A stretch of 9,634 nt of DNA, from the NCBI GenBank assembly GCA_031257715.1, contig JAIROE010000305.1, forward strand, positions 1-9,634. Reading direction: 5' to 3'. The stretch comes from Treponema sp. GTDB lineage: Bacteria; Spirochaetota; Spirochaetia; Treponematales; Breznakiellaceae. Position 1 is the first letter of the stretch; every line of letters starts with the position of its first letter. The notes beneath the pieces were generated by a model, which saw nothing but the letters and a program-made list of their open reading frames with translations, searched no databases and was not told where the DNA came from. A program made the position numbers and the translations under genes. This document shows, piece after piece, positions 1 to 5,948 of this stretch.

Positions 1-741
1 CACGCCTGTTCCCGGGGCGGAACATTGCAGGCGCGGGCGCATACGTCGGAATTCTGGGCAATCTTTCACGGCCTTCTGGAAAAAGCCGAGGCGAAAAAAA
101 TCTACCGCGATGTCTTTCAGGGTTCGCCGGAACTTGATCGGCTGACCGGAATTATACGGGAAAAATTCCTTCTTGAAAACGGCGGCATCGTCAAGGAAAT
201 GGGAAGGCATCTCCTCAAGGCGCACGATCTCTGCGCCTCGCTGGGGATCCGTTTCGAGGACTATGTGGACCGGGTGCTCCGCATACCGCGCGCCGCGGCG
301 AATGTGGCGATAAAGATGCACCAGTACGACCTCGATCCGGCAGTAGGGGCGGACAACATGCGCTTCCTCGCGGGAATCAGAAACGGAGAGGACAGGGAAG
401 CCGCCGAAAAAGCGCTCCTTGGGGGAAAGAGCCCCGACACGGTAAAAACGGCGTTCCGCTCAAAAAATGCCGAAGAAGATCCGGGCGGGGATTCCGTCAG
501 GCTCCGCCTTGAAAAAGAAAAGATCAGGCTGGAACGGACCATCGAATCGCTGTCAAAACGGCTTGACGACGTAAAGAAGGAACTCGCCGGGCAGGATCGT
601 TCCTACGCCTCAAGCCCGAAAAATTTATTCGAATTTTCCCAGAGCCGGGCCGCAAGCTCCTCCAGTTCGATTTCCAGCATGTCGGCAAGAAAGGCCGCGG
701 TCAGGGGCAGATACCTGGGCATGTTGCGCTTGCCCCGGTAA
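1..741 (+). CDS. Unrecognised helical protein, 3' part (5' end outside window)
   Basis: The frame is open from the first base. The first possible start inside the window is a TTG at 25, but codons before it (reading HACSRGGT) are also open, so the true start probably lies upstream. The visible part is about 246 residues and mostly helical. Counting from the TTG, residues about 60-145 contain a segment LLKAHDLCASLGIRFEDYVD followed by a short arginine/alanine-rich helix. I read this as a possible helix-turn-helix-like unit, resembling small DNA-associated proteins of plasmids and phages, but this is inference only. Residues about 155-195 are rich in Lys/Glu/Arg/Leu with heptad-like spacing and probably form a coiled coil. 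The last 46 residues, including a run of serines, are read from sequence antisense to the 3' end of tatD, so this tail looks accidental or acquired by loss of an earlier stop. I do not recognise the family and assign no function. Confidence 0.6.
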   Translation, partial: HACSRGGTLQARAHTSEFWAIFHGLLEKAEAKKIYRDVFQGSPELDRLTGIIREKFLLENGGIVKEMGRHLLKAHDLCASLGIRFEDYVDRVLRIPRAAANVAIKMHQYDLDPAVGADNMRFLAGIRNGEDREAAEKALLGGKSPDTVKTAFRSKNAEEDPGGDSVRLRLEKEKIRLERTIESLSKRLDDVKKELAGQDRSYASSPKNLFEFSQSRAASSSSSISSMSARKAAVRGRYLGMLRLPR

Positions 742-1376
742 TCGGCCGGCACCATGAAGGGGCTTTCCGATTCAATGAGAATACGATCAAGGGGCAGCGC
801 CGCGACCGTTTCATGCAGATTCCGGGCGTTGCGGTAGGTCAGATTCCCGGCAAAGGAAAAGTAGATGTTAAGGCCGAGGGCTTTCTTTGCGTATTCGGCG
901 TTTTCCGAATAGCAATGAAAAACCCCCCCCCGGGGCGGCAGCCGGTCCCGCAGTATGTCCAGCACGTCATGACCCGCGTCCCGGTTGTGGATAATAACGG
1001 GCAAATTAAGCTTTGCCGCCATGTCCAGCTGCGTTATGAAGAGTTCAATCTGGGATTTCTTGTCCCCGAATTTGCGGTAATAGTCCAAGCCTATTTCCCC
1101 TATGGCAATAACGCGGGGAAGCTGAACATTCCGCTCTATGATCCCCTGCCAGTCCCTGCCGGGATTCTGAACTTCAGAGGGACTCACCCCAATGGCGTGG
1201 TAGACATTTGCCGAAGACTTCAGGTTTTCATAGACCCTGCCGAAATCGTGAAGACTGTTGCAAATGGAGACGATACGGTTCACCGAGGCCTGCCGGGCCT
1301 CCTGAATAACTATAAGCTGCTCAATAGGGTCATCAACTATAAGCCCTATATGGGCGTGAGTATCGAAATACTGCAT
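603..1376 (-). CDS. TatD family metal-dependent hydrolase (putative DNase)
   Basis: A 257-residue TIM-barrel amidohydrolase-superfamily protein, the usual TatD length (about 260). Family members are metal-dependent, mostly cytosolic 3'-5' DNases. Motifs in order: FDTHAH (metal ligands H7 and H9), GEIGLDYY (E94), PVIIHNRDA (H130), GVFHCYS (H154) and a terminal LIESESPF. The family norm for the last is E-T/S-D-x-P, so the expected catalytic Asp is Glu here (residue 204). I chose the ATG at 1376. A GTG at 1436 is in frame, but a good promoter has its -10 at 1427-1432, so transcription should begin downstream of that GTG. The residues it would add (LCCIYPAWKK...) are unlike the family, while MQYFDTHAH is the canonical start. 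A weak GGA lies 7 bases upstream of the ATG. The 3' end overlaps the convergent unknown gene by 139 bases. A run of nine G on the coding strand (923-931) lies just before the HCYS motif. Role in DNA repair or turnover is inferred from the family. Confidence 0.9.
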   Translation of the reverse strand: MQYFDTHAHIGLIVDDPIEQLIVIQEARQASVNRIVSICNSLHDFGRVYENLKSSANVYHAIGVSPSEVQNPGRDWQGIIERNVQLPRVIAIGEIGLDYYRKFGDKKSQIELFITQLDMAAKLNLPVIIHNRDAGHDVLDILRDRLPPRGGVFHCYSENAEYAKKALGLNIYFSFAGNLTYRNARNLHETVAALPLDRILIESESPFMVPADYRGKRNMPRYLPLTAAFLADMLEIELEELAARLWENSNKFFGLEA

Positions 1377-1396
1377 GGCTTTGTCCAAAAGGTTAG

Positions 1397-1422
1397 ATAT
1401 CGGCTTTTTCCAAGCCGGATAT
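1397..1422 (-). other. Stem-loop in the tatD leader
   Basis: On the minus strand an arm ATATCCGGCTT pairs with AAGCCGATAT across a GGAAA loop, giving ten pairs with one bulged C. It lies between the predicted tatD transcription start (about 1420) and the ATG at 1376, so it would sit at the extreme 5' end of the mRNA. No U-run follows, so it is not a terminator. It could stabilise the transcript or act as a protein-binding site. The structure is seen; its role is inferred. Confidence 0.5.
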
Positions 1423-1426
1423 ATAC

Positions 1427-1455
1427 AGCATAGCACAAAACGGCAAGGCCGTCAA
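1427..1455 (-). promoter_or_regulatory. Predicted sigma-70 promoter of tatD
   Basis: Reading the minus strand, TTGACG (1450-1455) is followed after exactly 17 bases by TATGCT (1427-1432). This gives a start near 1420 and a leader of about 45 bases before the ATG at 1376. The promoter excludes the upstream in-frame GTG at 1436. A small inverted repeat ACGGC/GCCGT (1440-1452) overlaps the -35 element and spacer and could be an operator half-site pair, but it is short. Confidence 0.6.
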
Positions 1456-1481
1456 TCAAATATGGTACAAAAAATTTCGAA

Positions 1482-1495
1482 TGAAAACATTTACA
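1482..1495. promoter_or_regulatory. Catabolite-response-element-like palindrome (LacI-family operator candidate)
   Basis: TGAAAACATTTACA matches the Gram-positive cre consensus (TGWAARCGYTWNCW) at all positions except the central G, which is A here. It lies 13 bases upstream of the -35 hexamer of the oxidoreductase promoter and about 25 bases behind the tatD -35, in the shared divergent gap. LacI-family regulators commonly bind such centre-CG palindromes next to sugar genes. No regulator gene is visible in this window, and a 13/14 match can occur by chance in AT-rich DNA, so this is a candidate only. Confidence 0.35.
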
Positions 1496-1508
1496 CATGA
1501 AATACCCC

Positions 1509-1538
1509 TTGACAGCGGCCGTGTTTCACCCAAATAAT
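1509..1538 (+). promoter_or_regulatory. Predicted promoter of the oxidoreductase/TIM-barrel unit, overlapping the first ATG
   Basis: TTGACA (1509-1514, perfect -35) is followed after 18 bases by AATAAT (1533-1538, five of six -10 positions). The -10 overlaps the ATG at 1537-1539, so a transcript from this promoter would begin near 1545 and could not use that ATG. The next in-frame ATG is at 1546, essentially at the predicted first base, and no Shine-Dalgarno sequence precedes either codon. A leaderless message is therefore plausible. Confidence 0.5.
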
Positions 1539-2718
1539 GAACCTCATGATAGAAGGCAGCGCGGATATCCGGCCCGCCGTAAAATTCCGTTACGGTATGG
1601 TCGGTGGAGGCCGGGGGGCGTTTATAGGGGATGTTCACCGGAAGGCCATAGCCCTCGACGGACTGGCGGAGATTGTTTCGGGCTGTTTTTCCCGGTCGCC
1701 TGAAAACACCCTTGCCACGGGGCTTGCCCTGGGTATTTCGAAGGACAGGCTCTACAAAACCTTCGATGAAATGGCCGAAGAAGAGGTGAAGCGTCCCGAT
1801 TGCATCGATTTTGCGGTGATCGTGACGCCCAATATCAGCCATTACCCCGCCGTAAAGGCCTTTTTAAGCCGGGGCATACCGGTCATGTGCGATAAACCGC
1901 TCTGCGTGGAAGAATCCGGGGCCGTTGAACTGGCCAATCTGGCAAAAGAAAAGGGACTCCTCTTCGGAATAACCTATACCTACACGGGAAATCCCGCGGT
2001 AAAGCACGCCCGGGAACTCATCAGACAGGGCGAAATCGGGAAAATTCACTTTATCAACGCCGAATATCCGCAGGAATGGCTTCTTGCCCCGGCGGAAAAA
2101 CAGGGAAACAGGCAGGCTGCCTGGCGTACCGATCCCGCGCTGGCGGGCAAGTCCAACAGCGTAGGCGATCTGGGTTCCCACATTGAAAACATGATCTCCT
2201 ATCTCACGGGGCTTCGGATCAAATCCCTCTGCGCACGGCTCGACAAAATGGGGGAAGGCCGCGTCCTTGATGATAACGCCGTTATCCTCCTCGAGTATGA
2301 AGGGGGCGCAAAAGGGGTGTTCTGGACCAGCCAGGTTGCTTCCGGTTATGACAACGCCTTCCGGGTGCGGATCTTCGGCAGCAAAGGCTCCATTGACTGG
2401 AACGAAGAAACCTGCAATTACCTTACCCTCTCCCGTTTTGGCCGGCCTACCGAGCAGCTTTCCCGGGGCAGGGACCCGTTCTATCCCCACGCCCAGAGTT
2501 TCTCCCGTATTCCTTCGGGCCATCCCGAAGGCTACTTTGAGGCCATGGCGAATATTTACAGGACCTACATAAACGCCCTTGTTAAACGGCGGGAAGGCAA
2601 GGCTCTTGCCGAAGAAGATCTCGATTTTCCCGATGCCGGGGCGGGCGTCAGCGGGGTCAGGTTCATAGGCAAATGTGTTGAAAGCTCCGGCAAGGGAGCG
2701 GTGTGGGTGGATTTTTAA
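1537..2718 (+). CDS. Gfo/Idh/MocA family NAD(P)-dependent oxidoreductase
   Basis: A 393-residue cytosolic two-domain dehydrogenase. Residues 16-31 (KFRYGMVGGG..GAFIG) form the first Rossmann strand and glycine loop for NAD(P). The segment around 93-104 (AVIVTPNISHY) fits the next conserved strand. C118-D-K-P121 is the family's (E/D)KP motif, with K120 the expected catalytic lysine. S208-VGDLGSH-I216 carries the conserved Asp and His (H215) of the substrate domain. The substrate is a polyol, sugar, glycoside or sugar acid; sequence alone does not say which. Start choice: the predicted promoter overlaps the ATG at 1537 and no ribosome site is visible, so the ATG at 1546 (390 residues) may be the real start. 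Starting at the ATG at 1597 would remove the first Rossmann strand. A TIM-barrel sugar isomerase-like gene follows after 57 bases, a common pairing for oxidising a sugar and then rearranging or cleaving it. A cre-like site upstream suggests carbon-source control. Confidence 0.9.
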   Translation: MNLMIEGSADIRPAVKFRYGMVGGGRGAFIGDVHRKAIALDGLAEIVSGCFSRSPENTLATGLALGISKDRLYKTFDEMAEEEVKRPDCIDFAVIVTPNISHYPAVKAFLSRGIPVMCDKPLCVEESGAVELANLAKEKGLLFGITYTYTGNPAVKHARELIRQGEIGKIHFINAEYPQEWLLAPAEKQGNRQAAWRTDPALAGKSNSVGDLGSHIENMISYLTGLRIKSLCARLDKMGEGRVLDDNAVILLEYEGGAKGVFWTSQVASGYDNAFRVRIFGSKGSIDWNEETCNYLTLSRFGRPTEQLSRGRDPFYPHAQSFSRIPSGHPEGYFEAMANIYRTYINALVKRREGKALAEEDLDFPDAGAGVSGVRFIGKCVESSGKGAVWVDF

Positions 2719-2739
2719 GCCCTTACCGAACGATTTTTA

Positions 2740-2759
2740 CCGCCGTCCGGATGAGGCGG
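2740..2759. repeat. Small intercistronic stem-loop
   Basis: CCGCC and GGCGG are separated by ten bases in the gap between the oxidoreductase stop and the TIM-barrel gene's ribosome site. The stem is only five GC pairs and is not followed by a T-run, so it is not a convincing terminator. It may affect mRNA stability or translation of the second gene. Confidence 0.3.
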
Positions 2760-2775
2760 CGCAAGGAAGGTTTTT

Positions 2776-3768
2776 ATGTCAAGACCGGTTACCCTGTTTT
2801 CAGGACAATGGGCGGATCTTCCGCTTGATGAACTGTGCGAAAAGGCCAAATCCTTCGGTTATGACGGCCTGGAAATCGCCTGCTGGGGCGGGCACATGGA
2901 TCTTGAAAAAGCGGCCTCGGATCCGGCCTATGTTGAAGAGCGCAAACGCATACTCGCCAAACACGGTCTTAAAACATGGGCGCTGGGAACCCACCTCATC
3001 GGCCAGTGCGTGGGCGATCTCTGGGATCCGCGCCTTGACGGCTTTGCCCCGCCTGCTCTGGCCGGACAGCCGGAAAAGATCCGTGAATGGGCCGTCGAAT
3101 ACATGAAGTATGCCCCCCTTGCCGCCAAAAACATGGGGGTCAAGGTAACGACGGGCTTTATGGGAAGCCCGGTGTGGAAATACTGGTACTCTTTTCCCCA
3201 GACCGGCGAGGAAATGATAGACGGCGCCTTTAAGGAGATCGTAAAACTCTGGACGCCGATCTTTGACGAATACGACAGACACGGGATCAAATTCGCCCTT
3301 GAGGTACATCCCACGGAAATAGCCTACGACTACTACACCGCCGAACGGCTTTTGAAGGAATTCGATTTCAGGCCCACGCTCGGTTTCAACTTCGATCCGT
3401 CACACCTCATCTGGCAGGGCGTCAGCCCGCACCTCTTCCTCCGGGATTTCGCCAAACATATTTACCACGTTCACATGAAGGACGCCGCGGTAACGCTGGA
3501 CGGCAAGGCGGGGATACTCGGATCGCACATCACCTTTGGCGATACCCGCCGGGGATGGAACTTCCGCTCCCTGGGCCACGGCGACGTTGATTTTGAAAAC
3601 ATCATCAGGGAACTCAATGCGGCAGGCTACGAAGGTCCCCTTTCGGTGGAGTGGGAAGACACGGGAATGGAGCGCGAATACGGCGCGCGGGAAGCCTGCG
3701 AATTTGTGCGAAAGGTTGACTTCGCCCCTTCGGGCATAGCCTTCGACGCCGCGCTGAAAACCGGCTGA
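2776..3768 (+). CDS. Sugar phosphate isomerase/epimerase-like TIM-barrel protein (AP endonuclease 2 family)
   Basis: A 330-residue cytosolic protein of the xylose-isomerase-like/AP-endonuclease-2 TIM-barrel superfamily, slightly longer than the usual 260-300 residues. The N-terminus VTLFSGQWADLPLDELCEKA leads into GYDGLEIACWGGH, typical of the family's first strands. Likely divalent metal ligands are E176 (FALEVHP), D207 (FNFDPSH), H233 (YHVHMKD) and E292 (LSVEWED), one at the end of each of four strands, which is the family pattern. The start is clear: AAGGAAGG (2763-2770) precedes the ATG by 5 bases. It follows the Gfo/Idh/MocA gene by 57 bases and is probably co-transcribed. Known partners of such dehydrogenases isomerise keto-sugars or inosose, or cleave 3-keto-glycosides (including C-glycosides). 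Which applies here cannot be told from sequence. Its stop lies 16 bases from the stop of the convergent GH42 gene. Confidence 0.88.
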   Translation: MSRPVTLFSGQWADLPLDELCEKAKSFGYDGLEIACWGGHMDLEKAASDPAYVEERKRILAKHGLKTWALGTHLIGQCVGDLWDPRLDGFAPPALAGQPEKIREWAVEYMKYAPLAAKNMGVKVTTGFMGSPVWKYWYSFPQTGEEMIDGAFKEIVKLWTPIFDEYDRHGIKFALEVHPTEIAYDYYTAERLLKEFDFRPTLGFNFDPSHLIWQGVSPHLFLRDFAKHIYHVHMKDAAVTLDGKAGILGSHITFGDTRRGWNFRSLGHGDVDFENIIRELNAAGYEGPLSVEWEDTGMEREYGAREACEFVRKVDFAPSGIAFDAALKTG

Positions 3769-3784
3769 AGGGCGGGGGACGCGC

Positions 3785-5833
3785 CTATGGCGTCAATATC
3801 ATGACGCCGTAAGGCTCAAGATCAAGCCGGCCCTGATGACCCTTCCCGGTTAAAAGATCCTGCATGGGCTTATTGACCTTTATTTTTGCCGGATATTCCT
3901 TGTAATTGAGAACAAAGAAATACCGCCTTCCATCATCATGGCGCCGAACGGCCAGTTCGCACTGCTCCGGCAGTTCCAGATAATCACGACAGGGCTGTGA
4001 CAGACCAAGATGATGCAAAAACTCACGGGCAAGTTCCTCGGAAAATACCGAACCCACATAATACACGTTTCCCCTGCCCAGCCGGTTATGAACCATCGCA
4101 GGTTTACCATCGTAATAATTGCCGTCAAACCAGGCGACAACTTCGGCTGTATTGGCCGACGGCTCAATAATATCATTGAAATACGGAGCGCTCAGGCGCT
4201 TGTTATTCCAGACAAGATATTGAGGTTTGTCATTGTTGCCTATAAACGAAAAATCATTCACAACCGTACCACAAATATCTTTTGCGTAACCGGGCATATC
4301 CATCATGGGGCAGTGACCTTCCATGTTCTTATAACCCGTCCGGGCGCCCATGATTAGCGTACCGCCCCCTTCCACATAGGAACGAAGCATATCCGCCCTT
4401 TCCTTCGGCAAAATGGCAGCGTGAGGGTACACAAGGAGATCATATTTTTCAAGATCTTCCGGTTTTGTTTTCTTCCAAAAGTAAAGAAAATCACAGGGCG
4501 TATGGGTCAGCTGGGTTGCGGTAAACCACGCGTCATCGCTTAAGTAATCATGCGGTCCGTGCCAGACATCGTATTCTCCATCAAAGGTATTGTCATAATC
4601 CTTTACAATCGCCACTTTCGCCTGATATTCCGATCCCGTAATTTCCTTTATTTTTTTGACCTCGGTGATAAGATCCCTTATTTCATAATACCCTTTATTA
4701 GGCTTGTTGGAATAATGATTCATCCCGTGCCAGTACATCTCTATACCGAAGGAACAGGATCTCCAGCGGTAAAAACCGGCGTAATCAGCACCATGGGCAA
4801 AGCCCATATATGTCCATAATCGAAGCTGTCCCGGCTTGGGCGTAGGCCCCTGCATTCGGCAAGTCCAGCCACCGGCATAGGAACTCTGCTCAAAGACAGC
4901 AAAGGTTCCCTTGATGGAACGGCTGCGGATCATATTCCAGCTCCAGCGCCGGTCATTAAGCCTGTCCTTTTCAGGATGATGTTCAAGGTTAAAAGCAAAA
5001 CCCGGAAAAGAGTCAAAGGCAATAAAATCAAGAGCCTTGTCTGCCAGCTCATGATAATCCAGATGGTTGAACAATCCGTTTGTTGAAATGAATTGCCCGG
5101 GATCAATATATTTTTTAAGAATAGTATACTGAATCATGGCAAAATTGATGGCGCTGCAGGATATAAACCGTTTCTCTTCCAACATCTGATGAGGGTTATA
5201 CCCATTGTTTGGAACAAGCTTTGTTAACCCCACCTGCTCCCAATCGGTGTACTGCTGATTCCAGAACGCGGTTCCAAAGACTTCATTCAATTTTTCAAGT
5301 GTACCGTATTTATTTTTAAGATATTCCCTGAAGGCAGCATGATCACTTTCCGAATAGAACGAATCGACCTCGCAGTTAAGTTCATTGTCGATCTGCCAGC
5401 CGAGTATGGCAGGATGTTTCCCGTAATGCTCCGCGATTTTTGTGACAATTTTTGCACACAATTCCTGATATTTGGGTGAATTGTAATTATAGTGGCGGCG
5501 GGACCCGTGGTTATAGGAAACACCGTCACGTCTCATGTTCAGGGTTTCAGGGTATTTATGGGTAACCCAGGCGGGCGGCGTAGCGGTAGGAGTACCGAAA
5601 ATGATCTTCATGTCATGCTTTACAGCCAGAGCAAAAAATTTATCCCAGAATTCAAAAGTATATTCACCTTCAACAGGTTCATATTTACTCCACGAGAATT
5701 CGGCAACGCGCAGAATACGAAATCCCATCTCATTAATGCGGCGCAGATCGTCTTCCCATATACTCTCGGGCCAATGTTCGGGATAATAAATCAATCCAAG
5801 ACTTATCGTATCAATGTTTTTAAGCTTTCCCAC
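3785..5833 (-). CDS. GH42 family beta-galactosidase (or alpha-L-arabinopyranosidase)
   Basis: A 682-residue glycoside hydrolase family 42 enzyme, close to the usual 650-700. Residues about 10-390 form the catalytic TIM barrel: GLIYYPEHWPES near the start, QIDNEL with the acid/base E151, and FAVFEQSSYAGGW with the nucleophile E315. A glutamine-amidotransferase-like trimerisation domain (about 410-610) and a small beta C-terminal domain follow, as in other GH42 enzymes. No signal peptide is visible, so it acts in the cytosol on imported galactosides. Some family members prefer alpha-L-arabinopyranosides. The cysteine cluster that binds zinc in some GH42 enzymes is missing: the usual RRHYC position is N116 and the later CxCxxC block is absent. 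The start is a GTG, fixed by AAAGGAG (5841-5847) 7 bases upstream. It is the last gene of the arabinoside cluster, separated from the GH51 gene by 141 bases filled with palindromes, so it may be expressed differently from its neighbours. Confidence 0.93.
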   Translation of the reverse strand: MGKLKNIDTISLGLIYYPEHWPESIWEDDLRRINEMGFRILRVAEFSWSKYEPVEGEYTFEFWDKFFALAVKHDMKIIFGTPTATPPAWVTHKYPETLNMRRDGVSYNHGSRRHYNYNSPKYQELCAKIVTKIAEHYGKHPAILGWQIDNELNCEVDSFYSESDHAAFREYLKNKYGTLEKLNEVFGTAFWNQQYTDWEQVGLTKLVPNNGYNPHQMLEEKRFISCSAINFAMIQYTILKKYIDPGQFISTNGLFNHLDYHELADKALDFIAFDSFPGFAFNLEHHPEKDRLNDRRWSWNMIRSRSIKGTFAVFEQSSYAGGWTCRMQGPTPKPGQLRLWTYMGFAHGADYAGFYRWRSCSFGIEMYWHGMNHYSNKPNKGYYEIRDLITEVKKIKEITGSEYQAKVAIVKDYDNTFDGEYDVWHGPHDYLSDDAWFTATQLTHTPCDFLYFWKKTKPEDLEKYDLLVYPHAAILPKERADMLRSYVEGGGTLIMGARTGYKNMEGHCPMMDMPGYAKDICGTVVNDFSFIGNNDKPQYLVWNNKRLSAPYFNDIIEPSANTAEVVAWFDGNYYDGKPAMVHNRLGRGNVYYVGSVFSEELAREFLHHLGLSQPCRDYLELPEQCELAVRRHDDGRRYFFVLNYKEYPAKIKVNKPMQDLLTGKGHQGRLDLEPYGVMILTP
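3787..3810. terminator. Stem-loop at the convergent gene end (possible bidirectional terminator, no T-run)
   Basis: GGCGTCA (3789-3795) pairs perfectly with TGACGCC (3802-3808) across a six-base loop, and the stem extends to nine pairs with one G-U. It overlaps the last codons and stop of the GH42 gene and lies about 20 bases past the stop of the TIM-barrel gene. It is well placed to end both transcripts, but neither side carries a clear T-run, so intrinsic termination is doubtful. Confidence 0.35.
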
Positions 5834-5860
5834 AACAGCACTCCTTTAAAGTTTAATAGA

Positions 5861-5890
5861 GTTGTTCAATAACTTCAGTTATTGAACAAC
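5861..5890. repeat. Perfect 13-bp hairpin upstream of the GH42 gene
   Basis: GTTGTTCAATAAC, a four-base loop TTCA, then GTTATTGAACAAC: every base of the arms pairs. In the GH42 message it would lie just ahead of the ribosome site AAAGGAG. As DNA it could be an operator for a dimeric repressor; as RNA it could protect the transcript or block upstream readthrough. No T-run follows on either strand. Confidence 0.75.
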
Positions 5891-5907
5891 TTCCGCTAAA
5901 AAACGGT

Positions 5908-5944
5908 AGATTTGGCGGATTTTTGCAAAAAATACACCAAATCT
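5908..5944. repeat. AT-rich inverted repeat with TTTTTGCAAAAA core
   Basis: AGATTTGG (5908-5915) is the exact reverse complement of CCAAATCT (5937-5944). The 21 bases between contain the palindrome TTTTTGCAAAAA (5920-5931). A competing pair TCCGC (5892-5896) and GCGGA (5915-5919) overlaps it. If transcribed it can fold into a long AT-rich hairpin; as DNA the A/T tracts would be bent. Confidence 0.6.
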
Positions 5945-5948
5945 GCGA

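Noticed and set aside
813..1433. 206-residue plus-strand reading frame
   Set aside because: It is entirely antisense to tatD, whose motifs and promoter are clear. The plus-strand translation shows no recognisable domain.
1377..1436. Twenty-residue N-terminal extension of TatD from a GTG at 1436
   Set aside because: The predicted -10 lies at 1427-1432, so this GTG would not be in the mRNA, and the family starts at the following ATG.
1551..1556. AGAAGG as a ribosome site for a later start of the oxidoreductase
   Set aside because: No ATG, GTG or TTG lies in frame at suitable spacing after it, and a start at 1597 would destroy the NAD-binding fold.
1864..2523. 219-residue minus-strand reading frame
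   Set aside because: It is antisense to the Gfo/Idh/MocA gene, and only the plus-strand product shows family motifs.
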